Shown here in pieces: positions 37,882 through 47,666 of a DNA stretch of 64,000 nucleotides. Under the pieces are notes generated by a model that searched no databases, was not told the DNA's origin, and worked only from the letters and a program-made list of their open reading frames with translations. The translations under genes and the position numbers were made by a program. Position 1 is the stretch's first letter. Every line of letters starts with the position of its first letter. This stretch comes from Comamonadaceae bacterium (GTDB lineage: Bacteria; Pseudomonadota; Gammaproteobacteria; Burkholderiales; Burkholderiaceae_C): NCBI GenBank assembly GCA_009996515.1, contig JAACZV010000019.1:46876-110875 (forward strand), in the 5' to 3' direction.

Positions 37882-38508
37882 ATGCTCAGCACGCCCCAGA
37901 CCCTCGCCTTCCTCGCCACCGCGCTGGTGCTGACCGCCACGCCGGGGCCCGACAACCTGATGGTGCTGAGCATGGGCATGTCGCGCGGCCGGCGCGCCGG
38001 CATGGCCTTCGGGCTGGGCTGCGCGCTGGGCTGCCTCAGCCACACGCTGCTGGCCGTGGCCGGCGTCAGCGCGCTGCTGGCGGCCTCGCCGCTGGCGTTC
38101 GCGCTGCTCAAGGGCCTGGGCGGGGCCTATCTGGTCTGGCTGGGTGTGCAGGCCTGGCGGCATGCGGGCCGGGCCTCGGTGGGCGGCGCGGCGGACGACG
38201 GCATGTCGCTGCGGCGGCTGTTCGCCAAGGGTCTGGTCGCCAATGCCATCAACCCCAAGGTGGTGCTGTTCTTCCTCGCCCTGCTGCCGCAGTTCGTCGT
38301 GCCGGCCCAGGGCCCGGTGGCGCTGCAGCTGGCCCTGCTGGGCCTGCTGTTCACGGCCCAGGCGGCGCTGCTGTTCGCGCTGCTGGGCTGGTTCTCCGGC
38401 GGCATAGGCGCCTGGCTGAACCGCCGACCCGCCGTGGGCCCCTGGCTGGACCGGCTGGCCGGCACGGTGTTCATCGGCCTGGGGCTGCGCATGATCGTGG
38501 CGCGCTGA
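37882..38508 (+). CDS. LysE/RhtB-family amino-acid exporter
   Basis: A 208-residue membrane protein with six predicted helices. The N-terminal ATPGPDNLMVLSMGMSRGRRAG is the family hallmark, and KGLVANAINPKVVLFFLALLPQFV is the conserved central segment. Such proteins export amino acids or related metabolites. It is probably co-transcribed with the hydrolase upstream and ends at a strong hairpin. Confidence 0.93.
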   Translation: MLSTPQTLAFLATALVLTATPGPDNLMVLSMGMSRGRRAGMAFGLGCALGCLSHTLLAVAGVSALLAASPLAFALLKGLGGAYLVWLGVQAWRHAGRASVGGAADDGMSLRRLFAKGLVANAINPKVVLFFLALLPQFVVPAQGPVALQLALLGLLFTAQAALLFALLGWFSGGIGAWLNRRPAVGPWLDRLAGTVFIGLGLRMIVAR

Positions 38509-38510
38509 GC

Positions 38511-38536
38511 CGGCCCCGAGGCCCGACTCGGGGCCG
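38511..38536 (+). terminator. Transcription terminator-like hairpin after the exporter gene
   Basis: CGGCCCCGAG, a six-base loop and CTCGGGGCCG make a perfect 10-bp stem three bases after the exporter stop codon. The following bases are not T-rich. Confidence 0.6.
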
Positions 38537-38603
38537 TCGCAAACTTCCTGCACGGGTTGGCGCGCTTCGCTATCGTGCGCCCCTTTCAACAGGGAGTTAG
38601 ACG

Positions 38604-39923
38604 ATGCGCCGAATCGCGTTGACCGCGCTGCTGGGCCTGGCACTGAGCCATGCCGCGAATGCCGCGGCAGACTGGCCCACCTTCATGGGCGATGCGGCCC
38701 GCAGCGGCGCCGCGGCCGGCGCGGTGAAGGCGCCCGCCGGCTTGCAGCTGGCCTGGGAGTACGAGCTGCATGCGCCCGTGACGGCCTCGCCGGTGGCGGC
38801 GGGCGGTCTGCTGTACGTCGCCGCCGAGGACGGCAATCTGCACGCCATCGACCTCGCCACGCGCCAGCTGCGCTGGCTCTTCCATGCCGAGGGCGGCATC
38901 GCGTCGACGCCTGCGGTGGCGGACGGCCTGATCTACTTCCTGGCCCGCGACGGCCGGCTGCAGGCGCTGGACGCCGCCAGCGGCGCGCCGCGCTGGAGCT
39001 TCCGCACCGGCGGCGAGGCCCGCTTCGCGGCCCACGGCATGTTCGGCCTGCCGCGCGACGGCCACAAGCGCACCGACCCCTGGGACTTCTATCTGTCCTC
39101 GCCGCTGGTGGCCGACGGCAAGGTGGTGTTCGGCAGCAGCGACGAGCATGTCTATGCGCTGGACGCCAAGAGCGGCGCCATGGTCTGGGCCTACAAGACC
39201 GGCGGCATGGTGCATGCCGCGCCGGCGCGGGCCGGCTCGCGCGTCATCGTCGGCGCCTGGGACAGCGCGCTCTACGCGCTGGACCTCGCGACCGGCGCGC
39301 TGGCCTGGCGCCACCAGACCGGCGCCGACCACAAGGACAGCGTCATGCTGGGCATACAGGCCGCCGCCAGCGTGGACGGCGACATGGTCTACGCCGGCTC
39401 GCGCGACGGCTTCCTCTACGCGCTGGACGCGGCCACCGGCCAGCTGCGCTGGCGCCACGACGCCAAGGGTTCCTGGGTGCCTGGCACGGCGGCCGTCGGC
39501 GCCAGCCGGCTCTTCGTGCCCACGTCGGACGGCTTCGTGCTGGCCGTGCTGGACAAGCGCAGCGGCCGCCAGCTCTACGAGGTGCCGACCAAGGTCTGGA
39601 CCTTCGCGTCGCCCATCCTGGTCGGCGACAGCCTCGTCGTCGCGACCATGGACGGGCAGGTCCAGCAGCTCGACGCGGCCAGCGGCAGGCCGCTGTGGCG
39701 CTACCAGACGCCGCAGCGTCAGGCCAATGTGCGCGGCATCCTCGACGCCGAGGGCCGGTTCGACAACGCGCGCCTGTACGGCAGGCGGGCGGACGAGATG
39801 GTGTCGGGCGTCGAGCATGTGAAGCGCCTGGGCGCCTTCATCGCGTCGCCGCTGTGGGTGCAGGGCCAGCTCATCGTCGTGAACGCGCTGGGCCGGCTCA
39901 GCGCGTTCCGGCCGGCGCCCTGA
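38604..39923 (+). CDS. Exported PQQ-like beta-propeller protein
   Basis: A 439-residue protein with a signal peptide (cleavage near ANAAA) and a chain of PQQ-type repeats. Recurrent units of the form LYVAAEDGNLHAIDLATRQL and VVFGSSDEHVYALDAKSGA, each ending near W-x-x-x-T, predict a seven- or eight-blade propeller. No catalytic Cys-Cys pair or calcium/PQQ-binding signature of the dehydrogenases is evident, so a scaffold or binding role like BamB is more likely than an enzyme. It stands alone. Confidence 0.85.
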   Translation: MRRIALTALLGLALSHAANAAADWPTFMGDAARSGAAAGAVKAPAGLQLAWEYELHAPVTASPVAAGGLLYVAAEDGNLHAIDLATRQLRWLFHAEGGIASTPAVADGLIYFLARDGRLQALDAASGAPRWSFRTGGEARFAAHGMFGLPRDGHKRTDPWDFYLSSPLVADGKVVFGSSDEHVYALDAKSGAMVWAYKTGGMVHAAPARAGSRVIVGAWDSALYALDLATGALAWRHQTGADHKDSVMLGIQAAASVDGDMVYAGSRDGFLYALDAATGQLRWRHDAKGSWVPGTAAVGASRLFVPTSDGFVLAVLDKRSGRQLYEVPTKVWTFASPILVGDSLVVATMDGQVQQLDAASGRPLWRYQTPQRQANVRGILDAEGRFDNARLYGRRADEMVSGVEHVKRLGAFIASPLWVQGQLIVVNALGRLSAFRPAP

Positions 39924-39951
39924 TCGGCGCGCCGGCCCTGCCCCGGGCCCG

Positions 39952-41805
39952 TCACTTGGCCGCCAGCAGCGCCTCCATCTCGTCCATGATGGCGTTCATG
40001 CGCTTGACCACGGCCTGGTAGGGCGCGGGGCTGGCCATGTCCACGCCGGCCTGCTTCAGCGCCTGGTAGGGCGGCACCGAGCCGCCGGCCGCGAGCAGCT
40101 TCAGATAGCGGTCCAGCGCGCCGGGCTTGCCGGCCAGGATGTCCTCCGAGACCAGCAGCGCCGCGCTGATGGACGTGGCGTACTGGTACACATAGAAGGG
40201 CCGGTAGAAGTGCGGGATGAAGGCCCATTCCTGGCAGTACAGCGGGTCGATCTTCATCACGCCCGCCGCGTCGCCGTGGTAGTCCTTCAGCAGCTTGCAG
40301 TAGATCTCGGTGAAGCGCTTGCCGTTCAGCGCCTCGCCGCGCGCCGCGGCGTCATGCGTGTTCAGCTCGAACTCGCCGAACATGGCCTGGCGGAAGAAGG
40401 TGCCGCGCAGCCGCTCCAACGCATAGCCCAGCTGGAACAGCTTGTCTTCCTTGGTCTTGGCCTGGCCCTGCATGTAGTGGCTCAGCAGCGCCTCGTTGGT
40501 GGTGGACGCCACCTCGGCGACGAACAGCGAGTAGTCCGCCATCTCATAGGGCTGGGCGCGGTTGGCCATGGCCGTGTGGATGGCGTGGCCCCATTCGTGC
40601 GCAAAGGTGCTGACCGAGTCGAAGTCGCCCTGGTGGTTCAGGAACACGAAGGGCGGCGCGCCGTAGACGCCGGTCTGGTAGGCGCCGCCGCGCTTGGCCG
40701 GGGCGGGCAGCGCATGCATGGTGTTGGCCTGCAGCGTGGTCTTCAGCAGCGCCTGGTAGTCCGCGCCCAGCGGCGCCGTGGCGGCCAGCGTCAGCGCGGC
40801 GGCGTCGTCCAGGCTGTACTTGCGGGCATGCGGCACCAGCGCCGGGTAGATGTCGTAGTAGTGCAGGTCCGGCAGGCCTAGCATCTTCTGGCGCAGCTTG
40901 AAATAGCGATGCAGCGTGGGCAGGCCTTTGCGCGCCTCGGCCACCAGCGTGCGGTAGACGGCCTCGGGAATCTCCTCGGCACCCAGGCTCATCGCGACGG
41001 CGCTGGGATGGCGGCGCAGCTTGGCCATGGTGGTGTCGTCCTGCACCACGTTGCCCAGCGTCACGCCATAGGTGTCCTCGTACTGGCCAATGGCGCCGAA
41101 GAAGGCGTCGAACACCTGCTTGCGCACCGCGCGGTCGGGGTGCTGGCGCAGCAGGCCGTACTTGGTGCCGTCCAGGCGCTCGGTCTTGCCGTCCACCGTG
41201 ATCTGCGGCCACTGGGTATTGACCGTGAACAGCAGCGTGCGCGCGTCGCCCGTGGCGCCGCGCACCGGGGCCAGCGCCGCGATGACGGCCTCGCTCTCGG
41301 CGCCCAGCGTGTGCCGGGCCTGGCGCAGGCTGTTGCGCAGCCGCTCGGCATGCTTGGCCAGCCCCGGCTCGGCCTTCACGAAGGCCGCCACCTTGGCCTC
41401 GCCCAGCGACTGGATCTCCGGCTCCAGCCAGGCCAGCGCGCTGTTGTACTCACCGCCCAGCTGGGCCGCCAGGCCGCTGCGCTGCTGGTTGGCGGCGTCG
41501 CGGTTGTCGGTGCTCTGCTTCATGCTGGCGTAGACGCGCAGCTTCTCGTAGCGCCGGTTGGCGGTGCTGATCGCGTCCAGGCCGGCCAGCAGGCTCTGGG
41601 CGCTCTGGCCCAGCGTGCCCTTGAGCGCGGCCAGCTTGGGCAGGTCGGCCAGCAAGGCCTTGCGGGCGGTTTCCCAGTCGTTGTCGCTGGCGTAGAGGGG
41701 GCTGAGATCCCAGACGGTGGGCAGCGGCTGGGCTTGCAGGGCTTGGCCACCCAGGGCCAGGCCCAGGCACAGCACCAGGGCGCGAGGAAGGGGAAGACGC
41801 TTCAT
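39952..41805 (-). CDS. pepF: Exported oligoendopeptidase F (M3B)
   Basis: A 617-residue M3B zinc peptidase. The zinc motif HEWGH lies at about residue 402, with the distal Glu in the following helix (SLFVAEVASTTNEALL). The rest matches oligoendopeptidase F in length and order. Unlike typical cytoplasmic PepF it begins with a Sec signal (MKRLPLPRALVLCLGLALGG, cleavage near LQA), so it should act in the periplasm. The ATG at 41805 is preferred to a TTG two codons upstream. It is divergent from the M13 peptidase gene, and the two probably share a 216-bp promoter region. Confidence 0.92.
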   Translation of the reverse strand: MKRLPLPRALVLCLGLALGGQALQAQPLPTVWDLSPLYASDNDWETARKALLADLPKLAALKGTLGQSAQSLLAGLDAISTANRRYEKLRVYASMKQSTDNRDAANQQRSGLAAQLGGEYNSALAWLEPEIQSLGEAKVAAFVKAEPGLAKHAERLRNSLRQARHTLGAESEAVIAALAPVRGATGDARTLLFTVNTQWPQITVDGKTERLDGTKYGLLRQHPDRAVRKQVFDAFFGAIGQYEDTYGVTLGNVVQDDTTMAKLRRHPSAVAMSLGAEEIPEAVYRTLVAEARKGLPTLHRYFKLRQKMLGLPDLHYYDIYPALVPHARKYSLDDAAALTLAATAPLGADYQALLKTTLQANTMHALPAPAKRGGAYQTGVYGAPPFVFLNHQGDFDSVSTFAHEWGHAIHTAMANRAQPYEMADYSLFVAEVASTTNEALLSHYMQGQAKTKEDKLFQLGYALERLRGTFFRQAMFGEFELNTHDAAARGEALNGKRFTEIYCKLLKDYHGDAAGVMKIDPLYCQEWAFIPHFYRPFYVYQYATSISAALLVSEDILAGKPGALDRYLKLLAAGGSVPPYQALKQAGVDMASPAPYQAVVKRMNAIMDEMEALLAAK

Positions 41806-42021
41806 GGACAACAGGTGTCAGAGGAATGAGGTGCGGGAGTGTCGCGGCCTTTGCCGGGGCTGACCGAAGTGACGGCGGGGAAACCCGGGGGCTGCAACCC
41901 TCACGGCAGGGGCGCAGGTTTACCGAGGTTTGCCATCCGCGATGACTTTCGGCATGGCCCACCCGACCGGCGCGCAACTATGGTGCATGCTTCGCATTTT
42001 TTTCCTGTACGGAGTTCTCGC

Positions 42022-44058
42022 GTGACCCCTCGCGTCATCACCCTGGCAGCCGCCCTGTGCTGCGCAGGCCTTGCCCACGCCGCGGCCATTCCCGAGTTCG
42101 TGTCCGATGTGGACAACACCCAGTCCGCCTGCACCGACTTCAATGCCTGGGCCAACAACAACTGGGTCAAGGCCAACCCCATCCCGGCGGACAAGAGCCG
42201 CTGGGGCGGCTTCGACGCGCTGGCGGAGAAGAGCCAGAACGCGCAGCGCGGCATCGTGGAGAACGCCGCCAAGAACGCCGACGGCGCCAAGCCCGGCTCC
42301 ATCGAGCAGAAGATAGGCTGGATCTACCGCGCCGCCCTGGACGAGGCCGCCATCGAGCGCGCCGGCTTCGAGCCGATCAAGAAGGACCTGGCGGCCATCG
42401 CGGCGTTGAAGACCCGCGCCGACGTGGTCACCTGGCTGCAGCACGCCCATGCCCGCGCCGAGGGCCGCACCTTCGGCTTCGGCGTCAGCGCCGACTACAA
42501 GAATGCCAAGCGCCAGATCGCCTTCGCCGGCCAGGGCGGCCTGGGCCTGCCCGGCCCCGAGTACTACAGCAAGGACGAGTACGCCAAGCTGCGCAGCGCC
42601 TACCTGGCCCACATCGCCAGGCACTTCGAGCTGACCGGCACGCCGGCCGAAGAGGCCCAGGCCCGCGCCGCCCTCGTGATGGCGCTGGAGACCCAGCTGG
42701 CCGCCGCCTCCTTCCTGCGCGTGGAACTGCGCAAGCCCGAGAACCAGTACAACTTCGTCACCGTCGAGCAGGCCAACAAGCTCACCCCGCACTGGGACTG
42801 GGCCCAGTACTTCAAGGTCATGCAGGTCGAAGCCGGCGTCAACGCCACGGGCGGCTTCTCGCTGTCGCAGCCCAGGTTCTTCGCCGCCCTCGACAAGCTG
42901 CTGGCCGAGGCCCCGGTGGCGCAATGGCAGGCCTATTTCGCCTTCCACACCATCGACGGCGCCGCCAATGCGCTGTCCAAGGCCTTCCAGGACGAGAACT
43001 TCGCGTTCTACGGCAAGACCCTCAACGGCACGCCCGAGCAGGAAGTGCGCTGGAAGCGCGCGCTGGGCGCCGTCAACGGCAGCATGGGCCAGGCCCTGGG
43101 CCAGCTCTACGTGAAGGAGTACTTCACGCCGGAGGCCAAGGTGCGCGCCCAGCAGCTGGTCGACAACGTGCGCAACGCGCTGAAGGCGCGCATCGAGCAC
43201 CTCGACTGGATGAGCCCCGAGACCAAGGCCAAGGCCATCGCCAAGTGGCAGACCTTCCTGCCCAAGATCGGCTACCCCGACAACTGGCGCGACTGGAGCG
43301 GCCTGGCCATCACGCCGGACAACCACTTCGCCAACCTGCGTGCCGCCCGCCAGTTCAACCAGCGCTACAACCTGGCCAAGATCGGCAAGGCCACCGACCG
43401 CTACGAGTGGAGCATGACGCCGCAGACCGTCAACGCCTACTACAGCCCCTCCACCAACACCATCAACTTCCCCGCCGCCATCCTGCAGCCGCCCTTCTTC
43501 TACGCCAAGGGTGACGACGCCATCAACTACGGCGGCATCGGCGCCGTCATCGGCCACGAGGCCGGCCACGGCTTCGACGACCAGGGCAGCCAGTTCGACG
43601 GCGAGGGCAACAACGCCAACTGGTGGACGGCCGAGGACCGCAAGCGCTTCGAGGAGCGCGCCAACAAGCTCGTGGCCCAGGCCGAAGCCTACGTCCCCCT
43701 GGCCCAGTACCCCGACAAGCATGCCAACGGCCGCCTGACGCTGGGCGAGAACATCGGCGACCTCGGCGGCCTGAACATGGCCTACGACGCGATGGTCAAG
43801 GCCACGGCCGGCCAGCCGGATGCCATGCTCGACGGCATGAGCCGCGACCAGCGCTTCTTCATGAGCTGGGCCAAGGTCTGGGCTGGCGCCATCCGCCCCG
43901 AGGCGCAGCTCGTGCGCCTGAACACCGACCCCCACGCGCCGGCCGGCTTCCGCGCCAACGGCGCGCCCTCCAACATGCCGGCCTTCGCCCAGGCCTATGG
44001 CTGCAAGCCGGGTGATGCGATGGTGCGGCCCGAGGACAAGCGGGTCGTCATCTGGTGA
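42022..44058 (+). CDS. pepO: Exported M13-family (neprilysin-like) metallopeptidase
   Basis: A 678-residue zinc endopeptidase. HEAGH at about residue 512 and the third ligand in GENIGDLGGL are intact, as is the NAYYSPSTNTINFPAAILQPPFF segment. The start is a GTG with GGAG seven bases upstream. It is followed by TPRVITLAAALCCAGLAHAAA, a signal peptide, so the enzyme is periplasmic or secreted. Starts further upstream (41980, 41839) put the signal peptide inside the protein. It ends at a strong terminator. Confidence 0.92.
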   Translation: MTPRVITLAAALCCAGLAHAAAIPEFVSDVDNTQSACTDFNAWANNNWVKANPIPADKSRWGGFDALAEKSQNAQRGIVENAAKNADGAKPGSIEQKIGWIYRAALDEAAIERAGFEPIKKDLAAIAALKTRADVVTWLQHAHARAEGRTFGFGVSADYKNAKRQIAFAGQGGLGLPGPEYYSKDEYAKLRSAYLAHIARHFELTGTPAEEAQARAALVMALETQLAAASFLRVELRKPENQYNFVTVEQANKLTPHWDWAQYFKVMQVEAGVNATGGFSLSQPRFFAALDKLLAEAPVAQWQAYFAFHTIDGAANALSKAFQDENFAFYGKTLNGTPEQEVRWKRALGAVNGSMGQALGQLYVKEYFTPEAKVRAQQLVDNVRNALKARIEHLDWMSPETKAKAIAKWQTFLPKIGYPDNWRDWSGLAITPDNHFANLRAARQFNQRYNLAKIGKATDRYEWSMTPQTVNAYYSPSTNTINFPAAILQPPFFYAKGDDAINYGGIGAVIGHEAGHGFDDQGSQFDGEGNNANWWTAEDRKRFEERANKLVAQAEAYVPLAQYPDKHANGRLTLGENIGDLGGLNMAYDAMVKATAGQPDAMLDGMSRDQRFFMSWAKVWAGAIRPEAQLVRLNTDPHAPAGFRANGAPSNMPAFAQAYGCKPGDAMVRPEDKRVVIW

Positions 44059-44088
44059 TGAACCCGCGGCGCTCACGCGCCGAATGAC

Positions 44089-44113
44089 GAAGGGCCTGCG
44101 CCGCAGGCCCTTC
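44089..44113 (+). terminator. Intrinsic terminator after pepO
   Basis: GAAGGGCCTGCG, one base and CGCAGGCCCTTC form a 12-bp inverted repeat followed by a T/C-rich stretch (TCTCCTT), about 30 bases after the pepO stop. Confidence 0.8.
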
Positions 44114-44283
44114 TCTCCTTGGGCGCGCGATGGCGCCTGCGGTCGGCAACCGGGTCAACCCGTTGCAGAGCGCGGGGTTCGCAAGCCCGGGAGCGGCCAC
44201 CCCGCCAGCCCTTGTTACACCCTTGCACAGCGATCGAGCTCTAACATGCGCCTTGCCGTCGTCTTCTTGAATTTGCCCCTCCC

Positions 44284-45537
44284 GTGATCTCCCGACTTCC
44301 CTCCGCCTCCCTGCTTCCCGTCGTCATCGCCGGCGCCCTCCTCGTCGCCGTGCCCACCGTGGCCTTCAGCGCGCAGCAAGCCAAGCCGCGCGCCGCGGCG
44401 CAGAAACACAAGAACAAGGCGGCCGCGGCCGAACCCGCCTTCACCACCGACGCCAACGGGCGGTCGGTGCCGGTGCTCGCCAACAAGGCCTGGGTGCTGA
44501 TGGACTACGACAGCGGCCAGGTGCTGGCGTCCTCCAATGCAGACGAGCCGCTGCCGCCCGCGTCGCTCACCAAGATGATGACCAGCTATCTGGTCGAGCA
44601 AGGCCTCAAGAACGGCAAGGTCAAGCCCACCGACATGGTCACCATGAGCGAGAGCGCCTGGTGCCGCGGCGGCAAGGGCGGCGACAGCTGCATGTTCGTG
44701 CCCCTCAACACGCAGGCCTCGGTGATGGACATGCTGCGCGGCGTGGTCATCGCCAGCGGCAACGATGCCTCCAAGGCCCTGGCCGAGCACATCGGCGGCT
44801 CGGAGGCCGGCTTCGTTGCGATGATGAACGCCGAGGCCAAGAAGCTGGGCATGACCAAGACCCAGTTCGCGAATGCCGCCGGGCTGCCCGACCCCAACAA
44901 CAAGGCCTCGGCTCGCGACCTGGCCGTGCTGGCGGCCGCCATCATCCGCAACAGCGCGGAGTACTACCCGATCTACGCGGAGCGCGAGTTCACCTACAAC
45001 GGCATCAAGCAGGGCAACCGCAACGCGCTGCTGTACACCGACCCCACGGTCGACGGCCTCAAGACCGGCCACACCCAGGAGGCCGGCTACTGCCTGACCG
45101 CCTCGGCCAAGCGCAACGGCATGCGCCTGATCTCGGTCATCATGAACGCCGACAGCATGCAGGCCCGGGCCGACCAGACCCGCGTGTTGTTCAACTGGGG
45201 CTACGCCAACTTCGAGCAGGCCAGGCCTGCGCAGGCCGGCGCGACGCTGACCAGCGCCAAGGTCACCTACGGCGTGGCGCAGACGGTCAATGCCGGCGTC
45301 GCCCAGGATTGGGCGCTGCTGGTGCCCAGGGGCGAGAGCGCCGCCGTGCAGACCTCCGTCGCGCTGAATCCCGTGCTCGAGGCGCCCATCGCCAAGGGCG
45401 CCGTGGTCGGCAAGATCGTCGCCACCGTCAACGGCAAGCCGGTGGGCGAGGCCCCGTTGGTTGCGCTGGCCGACGTGGAACGTGCCGGCTTCTTCGAGCG
45501 CCTGCGTCAGCGCGTCGTCGGCTGGTTCGTGAAGTGA
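44284..45537 (+). CDS. dacC: D-alanyl-D-alanine carboxypeptidase, PBP5/6 type
   Basis: A 417-residue serine DD-carboxypeptidase that trims the terminal D-Ala of peptidoglycan stems on the outer face of the inner membrane. The three active-site motifs are present: SLTK, SGN (VIASGNDAS) and KTGH. A signal peptide and a basic linker (KPRAAAQKHKNKAAAA) precede the domain, a PBP5 C-terminal domain follows, and the amphipathic end FFERLRQRVVGWFVK should anchor it to the membrane. It starts with GTG at 44284. Confidence 0.93.
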   Translation: MISRLPSASLLPVVIAGALLVAVPTVAFSAQQAKPRAAAQKHKNKAAAAEPAFTTDANGRSVPVLANKAWVLMDYDSGQVLASSNADEPLPPASLTKMMTSYLVEQGLKNGKVKPTDMVTMSESAWCRGGKGGDSCMFVPLNTQASVMDMLRGVVIASGNDASKALAEHIGGSEAGFVAMMNAEAKKLGMTKTQFANAAGLPDPNNKASARDLAVLAAAIIRNSAEYYPIYAEREFTYNGIKQGNRNALLYTDPTVDGLKTGHTQEAGYCLTASAKRNGMRLISVIMNADSMQARADQTRVLFNWGYANFEQARPAQAGATLTSAKVTYGVAQTVNAGVAQDWALLVPRGESAAVQTSVALNPVLEAPIAKGAVVGKIVATVNGKPVGEAPLVALADVERAGFFERLRQRVVGWFVK

Positions 45538-45593
45538 GGGGCTGAGGGGGCGGCAACGCCGCTGCCGGCCGGCCATCGCCAGCAAGGCCAGGG

Positions 45594-46283
45594 TCAAAGC
45601 GGCGGAAAGCGATGCGCCCCCTCCGCCGGCAGTTTGTACATGCAGGCGGCGAACAGCGGGCCGCCGAGCCAGCCGTTCAGCCACGACCGTAGCGCCGGCA
45701 GGTCCTGCATGGCAAACCATGCCGGCTCCACCGCGGCGAATTGGCGCACGAACGGCATCACGGCCAGGTCGGTGGCGCAGGGCGTGGCGCCCCCCAGCCA
45801 GGGCGCGCTGCGCAGCCGCGCCTCCAGCGCTTGCAGCAGCACCTCCAGCGCCCGGTCGCGGTGTGCTTGAGGCGTGAGCGTCTCGTCCGGGTAGCGCTGG
45901 GGGTACTTCCAGCGGTCCAGGTGCTGCTTGAAGTCGCTGTCATTGCGCCGCAGCAGGTCCAGATTGGCCGGCGACTGCGCCCGTGCCCACCAGCCCTGCG
46001 CATCGGGCGCTGCCAACGCCCAGCGCATGATGTCCCAACTCTCCTCGATCACGCCGCCCTCGGGCAGCTGCAGCACCGGCACCGTCGCCTTGGGCGACAG
46101 GGCCAGCAAGCTGGCGGGCTTGTCGCGCAGGCTGACCTCCACCGCATCGAAGGCACGCCCGGCCTGCAGCAGCGCCATCCGCGCGCGCATCGCGTAGGGG
46201 CAGCGGCGAAAGGTGTAGAGCCGCGGCAGGCCCGCGCCCGGGTGGTCAGGCCCGAGGGGGGACGTCGGTGTCCAGGCGTGCAT
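45594..46283 (-). CDS. Glutathione S-transferase family protein
   Basis: A 229-residue protein with an N-terminal thioredoxin-fold domain (LPRLYTFRRCPYAMRARMAL; CPYA at the glutathione site, glutaredoxin-2-like), the cis-Pro segment KATVPVLQLPEGGVIEESWDIMRW and an all-helical C-terminal domain with a long tryptophan-rich linker. Substrate unknown. The start could also be the TTG at 46322; neither has a good ribosome binding site. Confidence 0.85.
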   Translation of the reverse strand: MHAWTPTSPLGPDHPGAGLPRLYTFRRCPYAMRARMALLQAGRAFDAVEVSLRDKPASLLALSPKATVPVLQLPEGGVIEESWDIMRWALAAPDAQGWWARAQSPANLDLLRRNDSDFKQHLDRWKYPQRYPDETLTPQAHRDRALEVLLQALEARLRSAPWLGGATPCATDLAVMPFVRQFAAVEPAWFAMQDLPALRSWLNGWLGGPLFAACMYKLPAEGAHRFPPL

Positions 46284-46340
46284 GAGCGAGGTCGGCGCGG
46301 TGGCGTGATCGAGTGCAGTCAACGGGTGCTCACCCGCCGC

Positions 46341-46823
46341 CTATTGAACCCGCAGGACCTCGAACCGCCGTCGTGCGGGAGGCATCTGCACCGACACCTC
46401 ATCCCCCTCGAACTTGCCCAGCAGGGCTCTGTCCAGCGGTGCTTCGCTGCTGATGACCTGAACGACCCGGTCGCCATGGGTCAGCTTCATGCTGCCCCCA
46501 GCCGGGCCGAGAAAGAGTTGCTGCTGCCGGTCGTCGGCATCGACGAGGCACACCAGCGCGCCGATCTGTATCCCTTGGCTGCCGTCAAAGGCGCCCGGGC
46601 GGAAGCGGCGCCATTGGGTCATGACCTGGCGGATGGCGTCGGCGCGACGGGCCTGGCCGGTGGCCAGGTAGGCGGCCTCGAGTCCCAGGGTGTCGTACTT
46701 GTTCTCGGCGATGTTCTCTTCGTGAGTCGCCGTTTCGTGGGCCGTCCGCGCGGCCTGTTCGGCCTGCAGCAAGTCTTCGGCCAGACGCTCCAGCACCTGC
46801 TGCTGCAGCCAGAATTTGTCCAT
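46341..46823 (-). CDS. GreA/GreB-family C-terminal-domain protein
   Basis: A 160-residue protein. An N-terminal coiled-coil-like stretch (about 1-80, Gln/Ala/Glu rich, ENKYDTLGLEAAYLATGQARRADAI) precedes an FKBP-like C-terminal domain of the Gre type that ends VSVQMPPARRRFEVLRVQ. It resembles transcript-cleavage factors but the acidic tip of true GreA is not obvious, so a regulator of RNA polymerase secondary-channel type is inferred. ATG 46823 has upstream in-frame alternatives to 46907. Confidence 0.75.
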   Translation of the reverse strand: MDKFWLQQQVLERLAEDLLQAEQAARTAHETATHEENIAENKYDTLGLEAAYLATGQARRADAIRQVMTQWRRFRPGAFDGSQGIQIGALVCLVDADDRQQQLFLGPAGGSMKLTHGDRVVQVISSEAPLDRALLGKFEGDEVSVQMPPARRRFEVLRVQ

Positions 46824-47047
46824 GATGAAAAGTAGGCTGCGCGAACCCGCGGGAGCGACCTGATTATGAAGGGCGCCGTCAGTCGCCGGCGCCGCATCGA
46901 CCTCCATGCCTCGACGACCGCCCTCACCTCGCCGGTCGGCTCACCCATCTCCATCGTCGGCAGCTCGCCGTTGAGCGCTGCGTTGGGGACCCCATCGCGG
47001 CGGCGGCGATGAAGCCGCCTTTCAGGATCAGCGTTCGCGGGCCGGGC

Positions 47048-47647
47048 CTAGGGCTGGTGGGCCCCGCTGCCCGGGGGCTGCCACGCCAGCAGCACCTCGG
47101 CCGTCGCCGGCTTGCGCGCCGGCCCGGCCGGGCGGCGCGCGGGCGTGCCCAGCGCGATCCAGCCCACCAGCGTCTCGCCGGGTTCGCAGAAGGCCGCCGC
47201 GATGGCCGGGTGGCGCACCTTGGCGCCGCTGAGCATCTTGCCGCCGAAACCCAGCGCATGGGCCGCCGTCAGGAAGTTGGCGATGGCCCCGCCCACGGCC
47301 GCCCATTGCTCATGGGCCGGCACCAGCGGGTGGCCCAGGTCGATGCGGGCGACGACGGCCACCGTCAGCGGCGGCCTCAACGCCCGCTCGGCGTCCAGCG
47401 CCGCGCCCTCCTCGCCCTTGCCGGCGTCACGCGCCGCGTCGGCGAACAGCGCGGCCATGGCCTGCTTCGCGGCGCCACGCACCAGCTTGAACCGGTAGGG
47501 CACCAGCTCGGCATGGTCGGGCGCGCGCAGCGCGGCCTGGGCCATCAGCGCCAGCTGCTCGTCGCTGGGGCCGGGTTCGACCAGATGCTTGGGGCCGACC
47601 GAATAGCGCGTCAGCAGCGCATCAAGGCTCGCGGGCAAGGCGCTCAT
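47048..47647 (-). CDS. Nitroreductase-family flavoprotein
   Basis: A 199-residue small nitroreductase (YdjA-like), FMN-dependent, reducing nitro or quinone compounds with NAD(P)H. The N-terminal ALRAPDHAELVPYRFKLV and the GGAIANFLTAAHALGFGGKMLSG segment, which binds the flavin, fit the family. It lies just downstream of the large repeat C on the same strand. Confidence 0.9.
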   Translation of the reverse strand: MSALPASLDALLTRYSVGPKHLVEPGPSDEQLALMAQAALRAPDHAELVPYRFKLVRGAAKQAMAALFADAARDAGKGEEGAALDAERALRPPLTVAVVARIDLGHPLVPAHEQWAAVGGAIANFLTAAHALGFGGKMLSGAKVRHPAIAAAFCEPGETLVGWIALGTPARRPAGPARKPATAEVLLAWQPPGSGAHQP

Positions 47648-47666
47648 GTCAGATCTCGCACTGGAC

